Assembly: GCF_900115565.1 (NCBI RefSeq)
Contig: NZ_FOWW01000012.1
Location: forward strand, 1 to 64,000
Reading direction: 5' to 3'
DNA length: 64,000 nucleotides
From: Amycolatopsis arida
GTDB taxonomy: Bacteria > Actinomycetota > Actinomycetes > Mycobacteriales > Pseudonocardiaceae
This document shows, piece by piece, positions 1-10,634 of this stretch; position 1 is the first letter of the stretch, and each line of letters begins with the position of its first letter. Under the pieces are notes generated by a model. It saw only the letters and a list, made by a program, of their open reading frames with translations. It was not told the origin of the DNA and made no database searches. A program made the position numbers and the translations under genes.

Positions 1-889
1 CGGCTGGGACTTCGCCGCTGGGGGAGAAGTAGTCGTGCCATTTGACGCCGGGGCCGAAGCCGGTGCCGGTGGACAGGGCGACGTAGACGTCGGCGGCCGG
101 GCCGTGGGTGAAGGTGATGATGTCGTCCTTGCCGTCGCCGTTGACATCGCCGGTGAGTGGTGTCTCGCCGGCTGGGGCGAAGTAGTCGTGCCACTTCTGT
201 TCTCTTCCGACGAACTCGGTGCCCGAGGACAGCGCCACGTACACGTCGGCCAGGTTGTTCTGGGTGAAGGTCACCACGTCGTCGCGGCCGTCACCGTTGA
301 AATCAGCCGACGAACCCGTGAAGGGTGTCGGGTTGACGAGGCGGCGCGCCTCCTCGATGAGCGCACGAGCTTTGGTCTCCGCCTGGTCGTACCGTGCCGG
401 GCAGCAGGAGCGCTGCACGCTCTGCGCCAGCTGCCCTGCCGTGTAGTGGGGATACCGGGGCTCGTTGGTCTGCGCGCGGCTGAAGAACTGGGTGGAGGCA
501 TAGGCGACGTCCATGATTTGTTCGGGCGTGCCCCAACCCCAGCTCGGCCGTTGCTGGAACACGCCGAGTGAGTCGTCCTCCCCGCACGGGAGGTTGTTCA
601 TCCGGGACTCCACCCACCCCGCCTCGAAGCCGGCGAGCATCACCTTGTCCGAGACGTTGCGGTCGACACCGACCTTGTAAACGATCTTGATGACGTTGGG
701 ATCATGCGTGGTCGGGATGCTCGGGCAGACCAGCGGGCCGACATCCGAGGTGGGCGTGGCAGTCCCGTCCTGTGCGCTCACCGTCGTCGAAGTTCCCGAG
801 AGCGTCGTCACCGCGATGGCGACGATCGTGCCGAGGGCCAGCGTGGCCCGCCTCCAGCGGGGTCTGGATAGGTGCCGATGTTCGTCCAT
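1..889 (-). CDS. Secreted lysozyme-like protein with FG-GAP repeats (3' end outside window)
   Basis: The reading frame starts at an ATG (889) with an AAAGGA ribosome site 6 nt upstream and runs open to the window edge, so the C-terminus is missing. Residues 1-40 form a signal peptide (Arg-rich start, hydrophobic core, cleavage near VSAQ). Residues about 65-185 contain the pattern GWVESRMNN...[14 protein letters not shown], as in the lysozyme-like domains actinomycetes attach to NlpC/P60 or M23 hydrolases; the Glu of VES is the likely catalytic residue. From about residue 190 FG-GAP repeats begin (DFNGDGRDD, then DVNGDGKDD), nearly identical to those of the next three minus-strand secreted genes. 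Inferred role: exported peptidoglycan-acting enzyme whose repeats mediate binding. Confidence 0.75.
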   Translation of the reverse strand, partial: MDEHRHLSRPRWRRATLALGTIVAIAVTTLSGTSTTVSAQDGTATPTSDVGPLVCPSIPTTHDPNVIKIVYKVGVDRNVSDKVMLAGFEAGWVESRMNNLPCGEDDSLGVFQQRPSWGWGTPEQIMDVAYASTQFFSRAQTNEPRYPHYTAGQLAQSVQRSCCPARYDQAETKARALIEEARRLVNPTPFTGSSADFNGDGRDDVVTFTQNNLADVYVALSSGTEFVGREQKWHDYFAPAGETPLTGDVNGDGKDDIITFTHGPAADVYVALSTGTGFGPGVKWHDYFSPSGEVPA

Positions 890-944
890 GGGGTGTCCTT
901 TCGGCTTCGGGGATCCTGCGGTGGTTCGCGATGGTGGGGCTGGC

Positions 945-2636
945 TCAGAAAGCGCGTTCTCCGGCGAGGCCGAAGAAGTCGTGCCACAACACGCCCGGTC
1001 CGAAGGTGGCGCCGGTGGACAGGGCGACGTAGACGTCGGCAAGGTGGTTGTGGGTGAAGGTGACGATGTCGTCCTTGCCGTCGCCGTCGAAGTCACCGAT
1101 GTACGGGAACTCACCGGCCGGGCTGAAGAAGTCGTGCGCCTTCGCGCCGGGCCCGAACGTGGCACCGTCGGAGAACGCCACGTACACGTCGGCGGCCGGG
1201 TCGTTGGTGAAGGTGAGGATGTCGTCCCTGCCGTCGCCGTTGACGTCGGCGACCCGGGGCTGCTCGGCGTTGACCGCGAAGTAGTCGTGCGCCTTGGTCC
1301 CGGCGCCGAAGGCGGTGCCGGTGGACAGGGCGACGTAGACGTCGGCGGCCGGGCCGCGGGTGAAGGTGATGATGTCGTCCCGGCCGTCGCCGTTGACGTC
1401 ACCCACCGCCGGGAACTCGGCGCCGACCGCGAAGTAGTCGTGCCACTTGGTGCTCGGGCTGAAGCCGGTGCCGGTGGACAGGGCGACGTAGACGTCGGCG
1501 GCCGGGCCGCGGGTGAAGGTGATGATGTCGTCCCGGCCGTCGCCGTTGACGTCACCCACCGCCGGGAACTCGGCGCCGACCGCGAAGTAGTCGTGCCACT
1601 TGGTGCTCGGGCTGAAGCCGGTGCCGGTGGACAGGGCGACGTAGACGTCGGCGGCCGAGCCGCGGGTGAAGGTGATGATGTCGTCCCGGCCGTCGCCGTT
1701 GACGTCACCCACCGCCGGCACCTCACCGCTGAGCGAGAAGAAGTCGTGCCACTTGGCCGAGGCACCGAAGGTGAGCCCCGCCGACGGCGCCACGTAGACG
1801 TCGGCGGCCGGGCCGTGCGTGAAGGTGACGATGTCGTCGCGACCGTCACCGGTGACGTCACCGGTCAGGGGAGTCTCGCCAGCCAGCGCGAAGAAGTCGT
1901 GGGCCTTCACGGCGGCTCCGAACGCGGTTCCCGTGGACGGCGCGGTATAGACGTCGGCCAACGAGTTCTGGGTGAAGGTGACGATGTCGTCCTTGCCGTC
2001 GCCGGTGAAGTCGGTCGGTGAACCGCCGAACAGGACACTTCCGCTACCACCGCAGTTGCGGCTGGTGTGATACGACGCCGTGGTGCTGTACCGGAGGGCG
2101 ATTCCGTCGATGACGATCCGCTGGTTCGCGCCGTCGGCCTCCTGCTCGTAGTGCAGGTGCGGCCCGGTGGAGTTCCCGGTGCTGCCGACCTTGCCGAGCT
2201 CGGCCCCGACCGGGACGACCTGTCCTCGGCTGACGCTGATGCTGTTCAGGTGCGCGACGAGGCTGGTCCACCCACCGCCGTGATCGACCCGAACGTAGTT
2301 GCCGTAACCCGCGTGGTTACGCACCACGTCTCTGACGGTGCCGGTTGCCGAGGCCAGTACCGGAGTTCCCAGGTCCTGCGACCCGGGAAGGTTGAAGTCG
2401 ATCGCGTTCACGACCTCGCTGGCATGGTGGTAGTACTGCCGTTGCTGTCCGCACGGCCAGGGCGCCCGGAAGTCCGGCCGCGGCCCGGCCGCCGTGATCC
2501 CGGCCCGCGGAGTGTCGTCCGCCCAGAGCGGCTGCGCCTGCACTGAGCCGGCGGTGGCGGCGAGTACGGTCCCCGTCGCGAGCAACGGGACCAGCAACAT
2601 CCGATGTGGACGGGGTAGGGCAGGGTGGTGGGTCAT
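945..2636 (-). CDS. Secreted M23 (LytM) metallopeptidase with seven FG-GAP repeats
   Basis: The 563-residue protein has a signal peptide (hydrophobic stretch after [12 protein letters not shown], cleavage near VQAQ). A LytM/M23 domain follows at about residues 60-165: an H...AID zinc-ligand segment near residue 75, [12 protein letters not shown], and the HLHYE metal motif near residue 160. This family hydrolyses peptidoglycan cross-bridges outside the cell. From residue about 205 to the end there are seven units of about 51 residues, each with a Ca-binding DxDGDGxxD motif ([10 protein letters not shown]) and an [10 protein letters not shown] strand; such units form an integrin-like beta-propeller. 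It lies in series with other FG-GAP enzymes on the same strand and resembles a peptidoglycan hydrolase with a surface-binding module. Confidence 0.85.
   Translation of the reverse strand: MTHHPALPRPHRMLLVPLLATGTVLAATAGSVQAQPLWADDTPRAGITAAGPRPDFRAPWPCGQQRQYYHHASEVVNAIDFNLPGSQDLGTPVLASATGTVRDVVRNHAGYGNYVRVDHGGGWTSLVAHLNSISVSRGQVVPVGAELGKVGSTGNSTGPHLHYEQEADGANQRIVIDGIALRYSTTASYHTSRNCGGSGSVLFGGSPTDFTGDGKDDIVTFTQNSLADVYTAPSTGTAFGAAVKAHDFFALAGETPLTGDVTGDGRDDIVTFTHGPAADVYVAPSAGLTFGASAKWHDFFSLSGEVPAVGDVNGDGRDDIITFTRGSAADVYVALSTGTGFSPSTKWHDYFAVGAEFPAVGDVNGDGRDDIITFTRGPAADVYVALSTGTGFSPSTKWHDYFAVGAEFPAVGDVNGDGRDDIITFTRGPAADVYVALSTGTAFGAGTKAHDYFAVNAEQPRVADVNGDGRDDILTFTNDPAADVYVAFSDGATFGPGAKAHDFFSPAGEFPYIGDFDGDGKDDIVTFTHNHLADVYVALSTGATFGPGVLWHDFFGLAGERAF
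1316..1621. repeat. Perfect 153-bp tandem duplication inside the FG-GAP array
   Basis: Positions 1316-1468 and 1469-1621 read the same; the match continues into a third copy (from 1622) with an early mismatch. Each unit encodes one 51-residue FG-GAP repeat. Identity also at third codon positions points to recent duplication or gene conversion. Confidence 0.85.
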
Positions 2637-2729
2637 GACTGACTGCCTCTCGGTGGGGACGCAGGGGAAGGGCTGGGTCAGGTGGCGAGTCCGGCCGACG
2701 CCGGTCGGCCGTGCGGAGGGTTCCGGCCG

Positions 2730-5700
2730 CTACCGGATGAGGCTGGGGCGGGGGACTTCCGCGAAGGAGCCGAAGTCGTCGTGCCACTTCGCCGACGAGC
2801 CGAACGACGACGCGGTGGACGTGGCGACGTAGACGTCGGAGGCTTCGGGCGTCCCTCTGGTGAAGGTGATGGCGTCCGCTCGGCCGTCACCGTTGACATC
2901 GCCGAGGCCGGGGGCCTCCTCACCGACCGCGAAGTAGTCGTGCCACTTCCAGCCTTGTTGGACGAACCTGCCTCCGTCGGACAGCGACACGTACACGTCG
3001 GCCGTCTCCCCACGGGTGAAGGTCACGACGTCGTCGCGGCCGTCGCCGTTCACGTCGCTCGCACCGGCCAGCTCGGTACCGGCGGCGAAGTGGGTGTGCC
3101 ACTGCCACACCTCCTCCACGAACGCGACGCCGTTGGACAGCGACACGTAGACGTCGGCTGCGCTACCTCCGGTGAACGTCGCGACGTCGTCCCGGCCGTC
3201 CCCGTCGAAGTCGCCGACAGCGGGGCGCTCGGCGCCATAACCGAAGTTGTCGTGCCACTTCAGCCCGGGCCCGAACCCCGCGCCGGTGGACAGCGCCACC
3301 CACACGTCGCCGCTGTTGCCGCGGGTGAAGGTGATGATGTCCGCCCGCCCATCGCCGTTGACGTCGCCGACCTCGGGGTGTTCGGTGCCCAGGGCGAAGT
3401 GGTCGTGCCACCTGCTGGAAGGACCGAAGCCGGCCCCTGTGGACAGCGCGACGTAGACGTCGGCGTTGGTGCCGCGGGTGAAGGTGATGATGTCCGCCCG
3501 TCCGTCCCCGTTCACGTCACCGGTCAGGGGCACCTCGCCGGTGAGCGAGAAGAAGTCGTGGGCCTTCTGCCGGGCGCCGAAGGAGGACCCGCCGGACAGC
3601 GCGACATGGACGTCCGCGGCGTCGCCCTGGGTGAACAGCACGGCGTCGTCCCGGCCGTCGCCGTTCACGTCACTGGCGGCCCGGGACCGGGTCCGGGCGC
3701 TCACCACGGCCGAGGCCGGTCCGGTGTTGCCGTTGTGGTCCTCCGCCACCACTCGGTAGTAGCGGGTGGTGTTGGCCGGCAACGGTCCGTGCCGGAATCC
3801 GGGGGTGGTGCTGGTGCCGACGAGCGTGCCGGCGGTCACCGGAACCGAGGGATCGGTCGAGGCGTGGATCCGGTACTGGGCAACGCCGACGTCGTCGCCG
3901 GAAGCACGCCAGGTCAAGGGGATCGCGTGGACGCGCCCGGCAGCGACGGTGAGGCCTTCCACCCGGCTCGGTGCCGTTCGATCCACGAACGGGGGGACCA
4001 GGTTGAGCGCGCCGTACTTCGCCGCGGTCCACCTGGCCGAGCCCCCGGTCGGCGTGAGCCGTACGGTGATCACCGACTTGCCCGCGGTGACTCGTGCGGG
4101 CAGTGTGAAGTCGTCGTCGAGCCAGCGCTGGAACCGGTTGCCCAGTGCCTGAACCCACGTGCCGACGGCCGCGCCATCCACGTTGACCGACACCGACTGG
4201 TAGGCCTCGGCCTGGTCACCGGTGCGGCGCAACCGCACGCCCTGGTTGGTTGGGTCCACGGCCAGGCGGAAGCTGACGGCTCCGCCGGTGGCCCGCACGG
4301 GCGCGGCGACGGTGTCGGAGTCGTCGTTGCCCTCGTAGACGCCGACGAGGGAGTACTGTGTGGCCGCGCCGGTCTCGGTGTATCCGTGGGCGGTGCGGCT
4401 CGTGGCGTCGGTCACGACGACGGTGTCGGTGTGCCGGATGCTCGCTTCGGTCTTGGTGTACAGGTAGGCCGTGGAGCTCTCCTCGACCGGAAGATCGTTC
4501 TGCGGTCCGTGTTCCATGCCGAACCGCAGCCCGGAGTTGTAGGACAGCGCATCGCCGATCTGCAGCCGGTACATGCTGTCGCACTCGATGGCACACGATC
4601 CGGAGCCGACGCGGTGGCCGGTGTTACCGGTGAACACCCCGCTGTACTCGCCCCGGTTGAAGTACCAGCCCGACTCGTAGTAGTCCTCGGTGCCGGTCCC
4701 GTACAGCTGGGGGCTCAGGGAGCCGTCCACGTGGACGCGCTCATCGCCCTCGAGATAGCCCCGTGGGCCGTTGCAGCAGCCGACGCCGCCGGTGCTGCGG
4801 GCCCGCACGACCTGGGTGACGCCGACGAAGCGTCCCCGGCCGCTCTGCTGGGCCACGATCCAGTCCCGCGCCGGAGCGGTTTCCCCACGCAACGACTGAG
4901 TGGTGAAGTGTCCCGCCGTTCCAGTGGGACCCAGCTCGGCGGTCCACCGGGGGTTCGGTGCATGGGAGACCTGTGCCTGGATTCCCGAGACGCCGCCACC
5001 GGTCGTGTTGACCAACGACACTCGCGCCGATGCCGCGAAGGGCATCATCCACCACGCGCTGTACCAGCCACCCGGCGCCGCATCCATCCCGAACATCAAC
5101 GAGCGCACGTCGCGTTCCCCGAGTCCCGCACCGAAGAACTCGCCCAATGGGGAGTCCACCGTGGTCCGGTTGTCGAACGTCATCCTGATCCGCAGGCCGG
5201 CCAGCGTGCCCTCGGTCGCCGCACCGTCGGGTACCCGGATCCGCAGCGCGGTGATCGCGGCAGGACCGGCCAGCTCGGTCACCGTTGCCGCACCGCCCGC
5301 GGGCGGCGACACCGTCACCGTGCTCGTGGTGGCACCCGGCTGGGCCGGTTTCGGATCGGCACGCCCGGCCGAGCGCAGCTTCTGCACCACATCGTGGGCA
5401 GGGTCGGCCGGGTTAAACCGGCCGACTCCCCCCGTGTCCGCGAACTCACGGTAGGTCACATGGTAGAACCGCGGGTTGTTCGTGGTAGTGATCAGCATCG
5501 AGTCCCGATAGGGCATCGGTACCTTGATGGTGACCCCGCCCGAGGTCTGGTCGGCGTTGGTCACCAACGGCCACACGAATGGCGCGCCCAGATCACCGTT
5601 GACCAGGCTCTGGAGGTTGGCGTTCAGCACGGTCACGCCGTCCAGCACCACCCTGATCGTGCCGGTCGCGCGTACGTCGCCGCCGTCTCGGGTGAACCAG

Positions 5701-6041
5701 ATGGAGCTCACCTCACCGGGTCCACGATCCTCGGCGAGAACACATCCCGGCCCGTTTCCGCGCAGACACGAGAACGCACCCGTGAAGCCGTCGTTGTTGG
5801 TTCCGTCGCGGCCGAAGCTGGAGAACTGCTTGGTCTGCGACCCCGATGCCAGGTCGGGCAACAGGTCCAGCCGCCGATACACATCCCAGCCCACCGGACC
5901 GTTTCCGCCCGCGGCCGTGGCCGTGGGCGGTTCGGCCGGTGGAGCGCCCACCGCCGTGGGAGTCGCCGGCGACCAGCTGGGCGCGACGACCAGGGAAACA
6001 CCAAGCACAAGACCGAGCACAGCTATCCGGAAGCACCGCAT
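2730..6041 (-). CDS. Secreted GH172 (DUF2961) glycosidase with FN3 and FG-GAP repeats
   Basis: I start this 1103-residue protein at the ATG at 6041 (GGAAGG 8 nt upstream), although the frame is open further up to 6863, because a clear signal peptide begins there ([19 protein letters not shown]). Residues about 50-560 are a DUF2961 domain with the signature [19 protein letters not shown] near residue 446. This family, now GH172, contains difructose-anhydride and arabinofuranose/fructofuranose-active enzymes. A fibronectin type III domain follows at about residues 690-780 ([11 protein letters not shown]...[14 protein letters not shown]), then six FG-GAP repeats to the end. The promoter region shares a LacI-type operator with the GH43-like gene at 8370-10316, suggesting joint use on a furanose polysaccharide. 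Confidence 0.85.
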   Translation of the reverse strand: MRCFRIAVLGLVLGVSLVVAPSWSPATPTAVGAPPAEPPTATAAGGNGPVGWDVYRRLDLLPDLASGSQTKQFSSFGRDGTNNDGFTGAFSCLRGNGPGCVLAEDRGPGEVSSIWFTRDGGDVRATGTIRVVLDGVTVLNANLQSLVNGDLGAPFVWPLVTNADQTSGGVTIKVPMPYRDSMLITTTNNPRFYHVTYREFADTGGVGRFNPADPAHDVVQKLRSAGRADPKPAQPGATTSTVTVSPPAGGAATVTELAGPAAITALRIRVPDGAATEGTLAGLRIRMTFDNRTTVDSPLGEFFGAGLGERDVRSLMFGMDAAPGGWYSAWWMMPFAASARVSLVNTTGGGVSGIQAQVSHAPNPRWTAELGPTGTAGHFTTQSLRGETAPARDWIVAQQSGRGRFVGVTQVVRARSTGGVGCCNGPRGYLEGDERVHVDGSLSPQLYGTGTEDYYESGWYFNRGEYSGVFTGNTGHRVGSGSCAIECDSMYRLQIGDALSYNSGLRFGMEHGPQNDLPVEESSTAYLYTKTEASIRHTDTVVVTDATSRTAHGYTETGAATQYSLVGVYEGNDDSDTVAAPVRATGGAVSFRLAVDPTNQGVRLRRTGDQAEAYQSVSVNVDGAAVGTWVQALGNRFQRWLDDDFTLPARVTAGKSVITVRLTPTGGSARWTAAKYGALNLVPPFVDRTAPSRVEGLTVAAGRVHAIPLTWRASGDDVGVAQYRIHASTDPSVPVTAGTLVGTSTTPGFRHGPLPANTTRYYRVVAEDHNGNTGPASAVVSARTRSRAASDVNGDGRDDAVLFTQGDAADVHVALSGGSSFGARQKAHDFFSLTGEVPLTGDVNGDGRADIITFTRGTNADVYVALSTGAGFGPSSRWHDHFALGTEHPEVGDVNGDGRADIITFTRGNSGDVWVALSTGAGFGPGLKWHDNFGYGAERPAVGDFDGDGRDDVATFTGGSAADVYVSLSNGVAFVEEVWQWHTHFAAGTELAGASDVNGDGRDDVVTFTRGETADVYVSLSDGGRFVQQGWKWHDYFAVGEEAPGLGDVNGDGRADAITFTRGTPEASDVYVATSTASSFGSSAKWHDDFGSFAEVPRPSLIR

Positions 6042-6117
6042 CAGGGCCGCCTTCCAGTCGGCCGGCGCAGCGATGGCAGCGGTGAGCGACACTGGCCGGG
6101 CAGGGCAGGGAACGACT

Positions 6118-6167
6118 GGGTAATCGTTTACCCGACAGAGTGTGAGATGGTGGGAATCCAACGTCAA
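6118..6167 (-). promoter_or_regulatory. Promoter with LacI-type operator for the GH172 gene
   Basis: Read on the minus strand: TTGACG (6162-6167), 17 nt, CACACT (6139-6144), then the palindrome GGGTAA-ACGA-TTACCC (6118-6133) over the expected start point, about 75 nt before the ATG. The arms and central CG fit LacI/GalR-family operators. The same layout and partly the same bases recur at 10359-10406. Confidence 0.6.
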
Positions 6168-6379
6168 TACGCCGTTCGTCGCAAAGGTCCGGTTTCCCGG
6201 TGCTGCGAACATGTCAACCGCGACTCGAACGCCGCAGACTCGCGACCGCGGTACATCGTTGGCTCCACTACGTTCTGGCTGCACCAGGCGGTCCGATGTG
6301 GACCGGTTGGACGGCGGGCTGGGGCCGTCCGAGCACCGCCGCGGGTCATGGTGATGCCCCTCGGTCGCCGTTCGGCTCC

Positions 6380-6751
6380 TGGCCGCGACCAGCTCGTGCC
6401 GAGAAGGCGATCGAGGGCGTAGGCGCCCGCCACCCTTGATCAGCACGACGACGGCCAGTCCGACGGCCACGCGATGGTGTTCGAATCCTTCTCCGCGGAG
6501 CGGTCCGACCAGCTCATGAAGATCCCGATCGGCAGGTGGACGGTCAAGATGGCGCCGATTATCGCCGCGCTGATCCAGAAGGCCGCCACGCGGCCGGCGA
6601 ACCCGGCGATCAGCGGGGGAGTGGCGGCGGCGGGGATCTCCGCGGCCGACACGAAGTCCAGAATGGACGCCAAGCCCGCACCACCGAACCAGCCGAACGG
6701 CTTCTGCGGCCCGTGGGACAGCATCACCAACCTGAGCGCGTTCCTCGCCAC
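6380..6751 (-). pseudogene. doxX-family membrane protein, decayed
   Basis: One frame reads [19 protein letters not shown] then [17 protein letters not shown], characteristic DoxX segments. The homology continues in a second frame ([20 protein letters not shown], about 6425-6490) and a third ([10 protein letters not shown], about 6400). About 30 residues between the first two segments, normally a membrane helix, are also missing. At least two frameshifts plus a deletion make this non-functional. DoxX proteins are small four-helix membrane proteins of the quinone/redox type. Confidence 0.6.
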
Positions 6752-7394
6752 GAGGGCTCGGTGGTTCCCCCGTCATCCCCGTGGTATCCAACGCCGTGTC
6801 CACGATCTTGTTCCGCCCGGCACGACCATCGGCGGTACGACCGCGGTTGACGACATTCGTCACTACTCCTGACTCCTCATGGATCTACGGTTCTGCGCTG
6901 GACAGAGTTAGGAATCTGTGGGTCCAACCGCAACAGCTCACGATCGAACGGCAGGCGACCCGAGCCCCGGCACGCCGCCGTTCGACTGAGCGTCCCGGTC
7001 ACTCGAACGGCTCGCATCGTTACGTGAACGTGACCCGGCCTTCCGGGTCGACCGGACACGTCCGCGGACCCGGGGTCGAGTGACCGAGTTCCAGTGGCCG
7101 ACAACGATGTACGCGGTTGACGTTTCGGCAGGGCTCTTCCGGTCGTCGCTCAGTGCGTCCGTCTCGGTGATCACGAACCGGTCGATCGGCTCGGGGAGGT
7201 GTCGCGGGTGGTCGACCCGGTGTGTGAGAGGTAGTGGAAGCTGCGGAGACGACCGCCGTTCATTCGTGCCGTTGTTCGTCTTCCGACGACAGCCGATCTC
7301 GGGAGTATCGCCAGAAAAGTGTTCGTGCGGCCACGCCACTCTCTTGCGGACCGAGTTCGTTGACGCCAGTCCCACCCTTACCTAATCTTTCCCG
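6752..7394. other. Intergenic stretch without a supported gene
   Basis: Only short unrelated open frames with poor codon bias are seen. It should contain the promoter of the LysR gene that starts at 7395, but I see no convincing boxes. Confidence 0.5.
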
Positions 7395-8354
7395 ATGGAA
7401 ATGGACGTTCGCCATCTGCGAACCGTCGACACGATCGCCACCGAGGGCAGCCTGAGCAAGGCAGCTGCCACACTCGGGCTGTCCCAGCCCGCACTGACGA
7501 CTCAGCTGCAGCGCATCGAGCGGCACTTCGGAGGGCAGTTGTTCCGCCGGGGCCGGCACGGAGCCGTGGCCACCCCGCTCGGTGAGTTCGTGCTCGCCAA
7601 GGCACGACTGGTGCTGCCGGCCGTTGACGAGCTCAACCGCGAAGCCGGCAGGTATGCCGCGGGCTTCTCGGCCGCCATGCCGCTGCGGTACGGCGCGGTG
7701 CCGGGCCCGCTGATGGCCGGGCTCCTGCAGCGCCTTGCGTCCCGTTCGGTGACCGCGGTCAGTATGCGGACCGAACCGTCGTCGCTCGTGCTGGCCGACC
7801 TGGTCGCCCATCGCAGTCTGGAGCTGGCGGCATTGCTGGAGTACGTGGACTACCCGGTGGGGCTGGCCGCCGACATCGAGCGCCGAGTCATCGCCGTGGA
7901 GCCGGCCTTCGTCCTCCTTCCAGCGGACTGTCCGTTGGCCGAGCGGGCGGAGCTCGAGTTGAGCGATCTGCGGGACGCGTCGTGGGTGCTGCCACCGCTG
8001 GCCGACAACGGTCTGCGCGACACCCTGGACAAAGCGTGCGCCCCATCCGGTTTCCGGCCCCGGCTCGCTCACGAGGCGGACGCGAGCGGGGCGCGCGACC
8101 TCATCGCCTCCGGTCACGCCATCGGGATCGGACAGGCGAGCTTTCGCGCCACACCCGGCATCGCCGTCCGCGCGATCGTGGGGTCGCCACTGCGTGTTCG
8201 GCACTCCCTGATCTGGGCCACCGCCGGCCCCATCGCCGCCATGGCCGACCAGGTCGTCTCGGCCGCGACCGGGGCTTACGACGCCGCCGTCCGCCGCAGT
8301 CGGCCCTACCGGCAATGGCTCAGCCGTCACTCCCGGTCCGAGCTCGCCTCGTGA
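7395..8354 (+). CDS. LysR-family transcriptional regulator
   Basis: The protein has 319 residues. The N-terminal winged helix-turn-helix is intact (residues 4-65: RHLRTVDTIATEGSLSKAA, LGLSQPALTTQLQRIERHFG) and the C-terminal part fits the periplasmic-binding-like LysR effector domain (GHAIGIGQASF near residue 240). No strong ribosome site precedes the ATG; an in-frame ATG two codons on is an alternative. The gene converges on the GH43-like gene with only 15 nt between stops. No divergent partner survives, as the upstream neighbour is the doxX relic. Confidence 0.85.
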   Translation: MEMDVRHLRTVDTIATEGSLSKAAATLGLSQPALTTQLQRIERHFGGQLFRRGRHGAVATPLGEFVLAKARLVLPAVDELNREAGRYAAGFSAAMPLRYGAVPGPLMAGLLQRLASRSVTAVSMRTEPSSLVLADLVAHRSLELAALLEYVDYPVGLAADIERRVIAVEPAFVLLPADCPLAERAELELSDLRDASWVLPPLADNGLRDTLDKACAPSGFRPRLAHEADASGARDLIASGHAIGIGQASFRATPGIAVRAIVGSPLRVRHSLIWATAGPIAAMADQVVSAATGAYDAAVRRSRPYRQWLSRHSRSELAS

Positions 8355-8369
8355 GCCACGCTGTGCGGA

Positions 8370-10316
8370 TCAGAGGCTGGTCTCCCCTGGTAGGCCGAAG
8401 TAGTCGTGCCACCGAACGCCGGGTCCGAAACCACTGCCGGTGGACAGTGCGGTGTAGACGTCCGCGCCGGCGTTGTGGGTGAAGGTGACGAGATCGGTTC
8501 GGCCGTCGTCGTCGAAGTCGCCGACGTAGGGAAACTCCGTGGTCAACGCGAAGAAGTCGTGCCATTTCGTGCCGGTGTCGGTGAACCTGCCGGTCCTGTT
8601 GGACAGCGCGACGTACACATCGCCGTCCCCGTTGTTGGTGAACGTCGCGATATCGGCCGCACCGTCGCCGTTGAAGTCGCCGAGTCGTGGTGACTCGAGG
8701 CCGACCGCGAAGAAGTCGTGCCACTTGGTGGATGTCGTGAACCCCGTGCCGGTCGACAACGCGACGTAGACGTCCGCGTTCGCTCCCTGGGTGAACGTGA
8801 CGATGTCACTTCGTCCGTCACCGTTGACATCGGCCACTCCCGGGGATTCGCCGGAGAGCCCGAAGTAGTCGTGCCACTTCGCGGACGCGGTGAACCCGGT
8901 GCCGGTCGACAGCGCGACGTAGACGTCGGCGAGGTCGTTGCGGGTGAAGGTGACGATGTCGTCCTTGGCGTCGCCGTTGACGTCGCCGACGGCGGGGACC
9001 TCACCGTTGAGGGAGAAGAAGTCGTGCCACTTCCGCGCCACGGCGAAGCCCGTACCCGTGGACAAGGCGACGTAGACATCGGCACCGGAACCGTGGGTGA
9101 AGGTGACGATGTCGTCCTTGCCGTCACCGTCGAAGTCTCCGGTCAGCGGAGTCTCGCCGTCGAGGGAGAAGAAGTCGTGCCACTTCGAACTGCCGGAGAA
9201 TCCGGAGCCGGTGGACACGGCGACGTACACGTCCGCCAAGGGACCGTGGGTGAACGTCACCACGTCGTCCCGGCCGTCGCCGGTGAAGTCCGCGGACGAC
9301 CCGGTGAAGACCCCGGCGAGCGGGGACGACCACCGGAGCGGAGCGAGGAACAGCCCGCCTTGCCCCCATCCCGCTCCGGTGACCCAGGTGGTGCCGCTCG
9401 GCTCGGTCACCACCTCGGCGGCGTGGGTGTGAATCCGGCCGGCCAGGTCGTTCACCGAGAACCGAAACGGGTCCCGGCTACGGTAGACGCGAGTGTCCTT
9501 GTAGTCGGAGTCGCAACAGATGAACAGGTACCACCAGCCACCGCGCCACACCACGAACGGCGACTCCGTCGGACCGCCGACCGTGCCCGCCCGCGGGTGT
9601 TCGAAGGCAACCTGCTTGCCGCTCCAGTGGGTCAGGTCCGTGCTCGTGCGGTAGGCGACCTGGTGGTTGCCGCCCTGCGGGGTACGAGTGGCGGTGTAGT
9701 ACATCACCCACTGGGTCCCGACCTTGGTCACCATGGGATCCCGGCCGTCGAACCCGTCGGTGAACAAGGGATTCGCCGAGCTGCGGACCCAGGTGTTCAG
9801 ATCGGTGGACGTGGCGAGGTGCATCCGGTACGCCGCGTGGTCAGGCGTGCCCGCGGCGTAGAACATGTAGTACCGGCCGTTGTCGTAGATCACGTGTGGC
9901 GCCCAGATGTGGCTCTCCCCGGCGGCCGGGTCAGCGGTCAGCGCGAACGGGCGCTTGGTCCACGGTCCACTCGGCGACGGTGCCGTGGCATGGCCGAAGT
10001 TCTTCTCGTCCAACGGGTTCGCCGGCTCGGGATGCGTGATGGCATAGACATGCCAGGTCCCCGTCGCCACGTCCCGGATCATGGTGTGGTCGTTGTAGTA
10101 CCAGCGCTGGGTCTCGCCGACGGAGGGGTCGTACACCCGGAAGAACGTGCCCGCGGAGACCGTGGGCAGCTCCGCGGCCAACCCCGGTGCCTGCGGTGCG
10201 GTTCCGGCTTCGGGCGGGGCGGGGACGTCCAGCGCGGCCACACCGGTTCCCGCCGAGCCAAGGGATGAGACCACGATCAGCACGGCCACCAACAGTCCGT
10301 GTACGGCTCTGTTCAT
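8370..10316 (-). CDS. Secreted GH43/GH32-like five-bladed glycosidase with FG-GAP repeats
   Basis: The start is the ATG at 10316 (GGAGG 9 nt upstream), giving 648 residues with a signal peptide ([20 protein letters not shown]). Residues about 60-330 form a five-bladed propeller of the GH43/GH32/GH62 superfamily: [10 protein letters not shown] near 76, FDGRDPMV near 194 (the RDP stabiliser motif) and GPTESPFV near 251 (candidate acid residue). Such enzymes cleave arabinofuranosides, xylosides or fructans; I cannot fix the subfamily. Seven FG-GAP repeats follow from about residue 338. The upstream operator matches that of the GH172 gene. Confidence 0.8.
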   Translation of the reverse strand: MNRAVHGLLVAVLIVVSSLGSAGTGVAALDVPAPPEAGTAPQAPGLAAELPTVSAGTFFRVYDPSVGETQRWYYNDHTMIRDVATGTWHVYAITHPEPANPLDEKNFGHATAPSPSGPWTKRPFALTADPAAGESHIWAPHVIYDNGRYYMFYAAGTPDHAAYRMHLATSTDLNTWVRSSANPLFTDGFDGRDPMVTKVGTQWVMYYTATRTPQGGNHQVAYRTSTDLTHWSGKQVAFEHPRAGTVGGPTESPFVVWRGGWWYLFICCDSDYKDTRVYRSRDPFRFSVNDLAGRIHTHAAEVVTEPSGTTWVTGAGWGQGGLFLAPLRWSSPLAGVFTGSSADFTGDGRDDVVTFTHGPLADVYVAVSTGSGFSGSSKWHDFFSLDGETPLTGDFDGDGKDDIVTFTHGSGADVYVALSTGTGFAVARKWHDFFSLNGEVPAVGDVNGDAKDDIVTFTRNDLADVYVALSTGTGFTASAKWHDYFGLSGESPGVADVNGDGRSDIVTFTQGANADVYVALSTGTGFTTSTKWHDFFAVGLESPRLGDFNGDGAADIATFTNNGDGDVYVALSNRTGRFTDTGTKWHDFFALTTEFPYVGDFDDDGRTDLVTFTHNAGADVYTALSTGSGFGPGVRWHDYFGLPGETSL

Positions 10317-10358
10317 TCCGCACCGCCTCCGCACGACATGGCGACACCAGCAGGCGCC

Positions 10359-10406
10359 GAGTAATCGGTTGCCCAGAGAATGTGAGAGAGCCGTCCGAAC
10401 CGTCAA
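10359..10406 (-). promoter_or_regulatory. Promoter with LacI-type operator for the GH43-like gene
   Basis: Minus strand: TTGACG (10401-10406), 16-17 nt, a CACATT-type -10 near 10379-10384, then GGGCAACCGATTACTC (10359-10374), a weaker version of the GGGTAA-N4-TTACCC palindrome at 6118. AACGGCGTATTGACG is identical at both promoters, beyond what core boxes require. Confidence 0.55.
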
Positions 10407-10634
10407 TACGCCGTTCGGCTCCATGGCCGGGCGACCTGCGGGAGCTGGCTGTGCTCGTCGCACCTTCTCCTGGAGTCACCGACAGCGGGGGCGGGACGCT
10501 GCCGGTGACACCGTGAGCACCAGTGCACACGTTCCGCCTACTGTGATTCAGTTTCGGGTGCCCGCGCGGCAATCCGTTGTAGACAGCAGAATGCGGGAGT
10601 GTTAGAACAGTTCGCCTCAGTGAAGGGACAAGCA

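Noticed and set aside
687-2021. 444-codon plus-strand frame with GEGDDVV repeats
   Set aside because: Mirror image of the FG-GAP repeats; the regularity comes from the sense strand.
6224-6236. GCGACTCGAACGC, a 13-base match to the T arm of the tRNA at 55.9 kb, as a possible second attachment site
   Set aside because: Too short and lies in the promoter area of a glycosidase gene; likely chance.
2682-6422. 1246-codon open frame on the plus strand opposite the GH172 gene
   Set aside because: It is the antisense of a gene with strongly biased codons; its product is Gly/Val/Asp-rich, low in complexity and without any domain.
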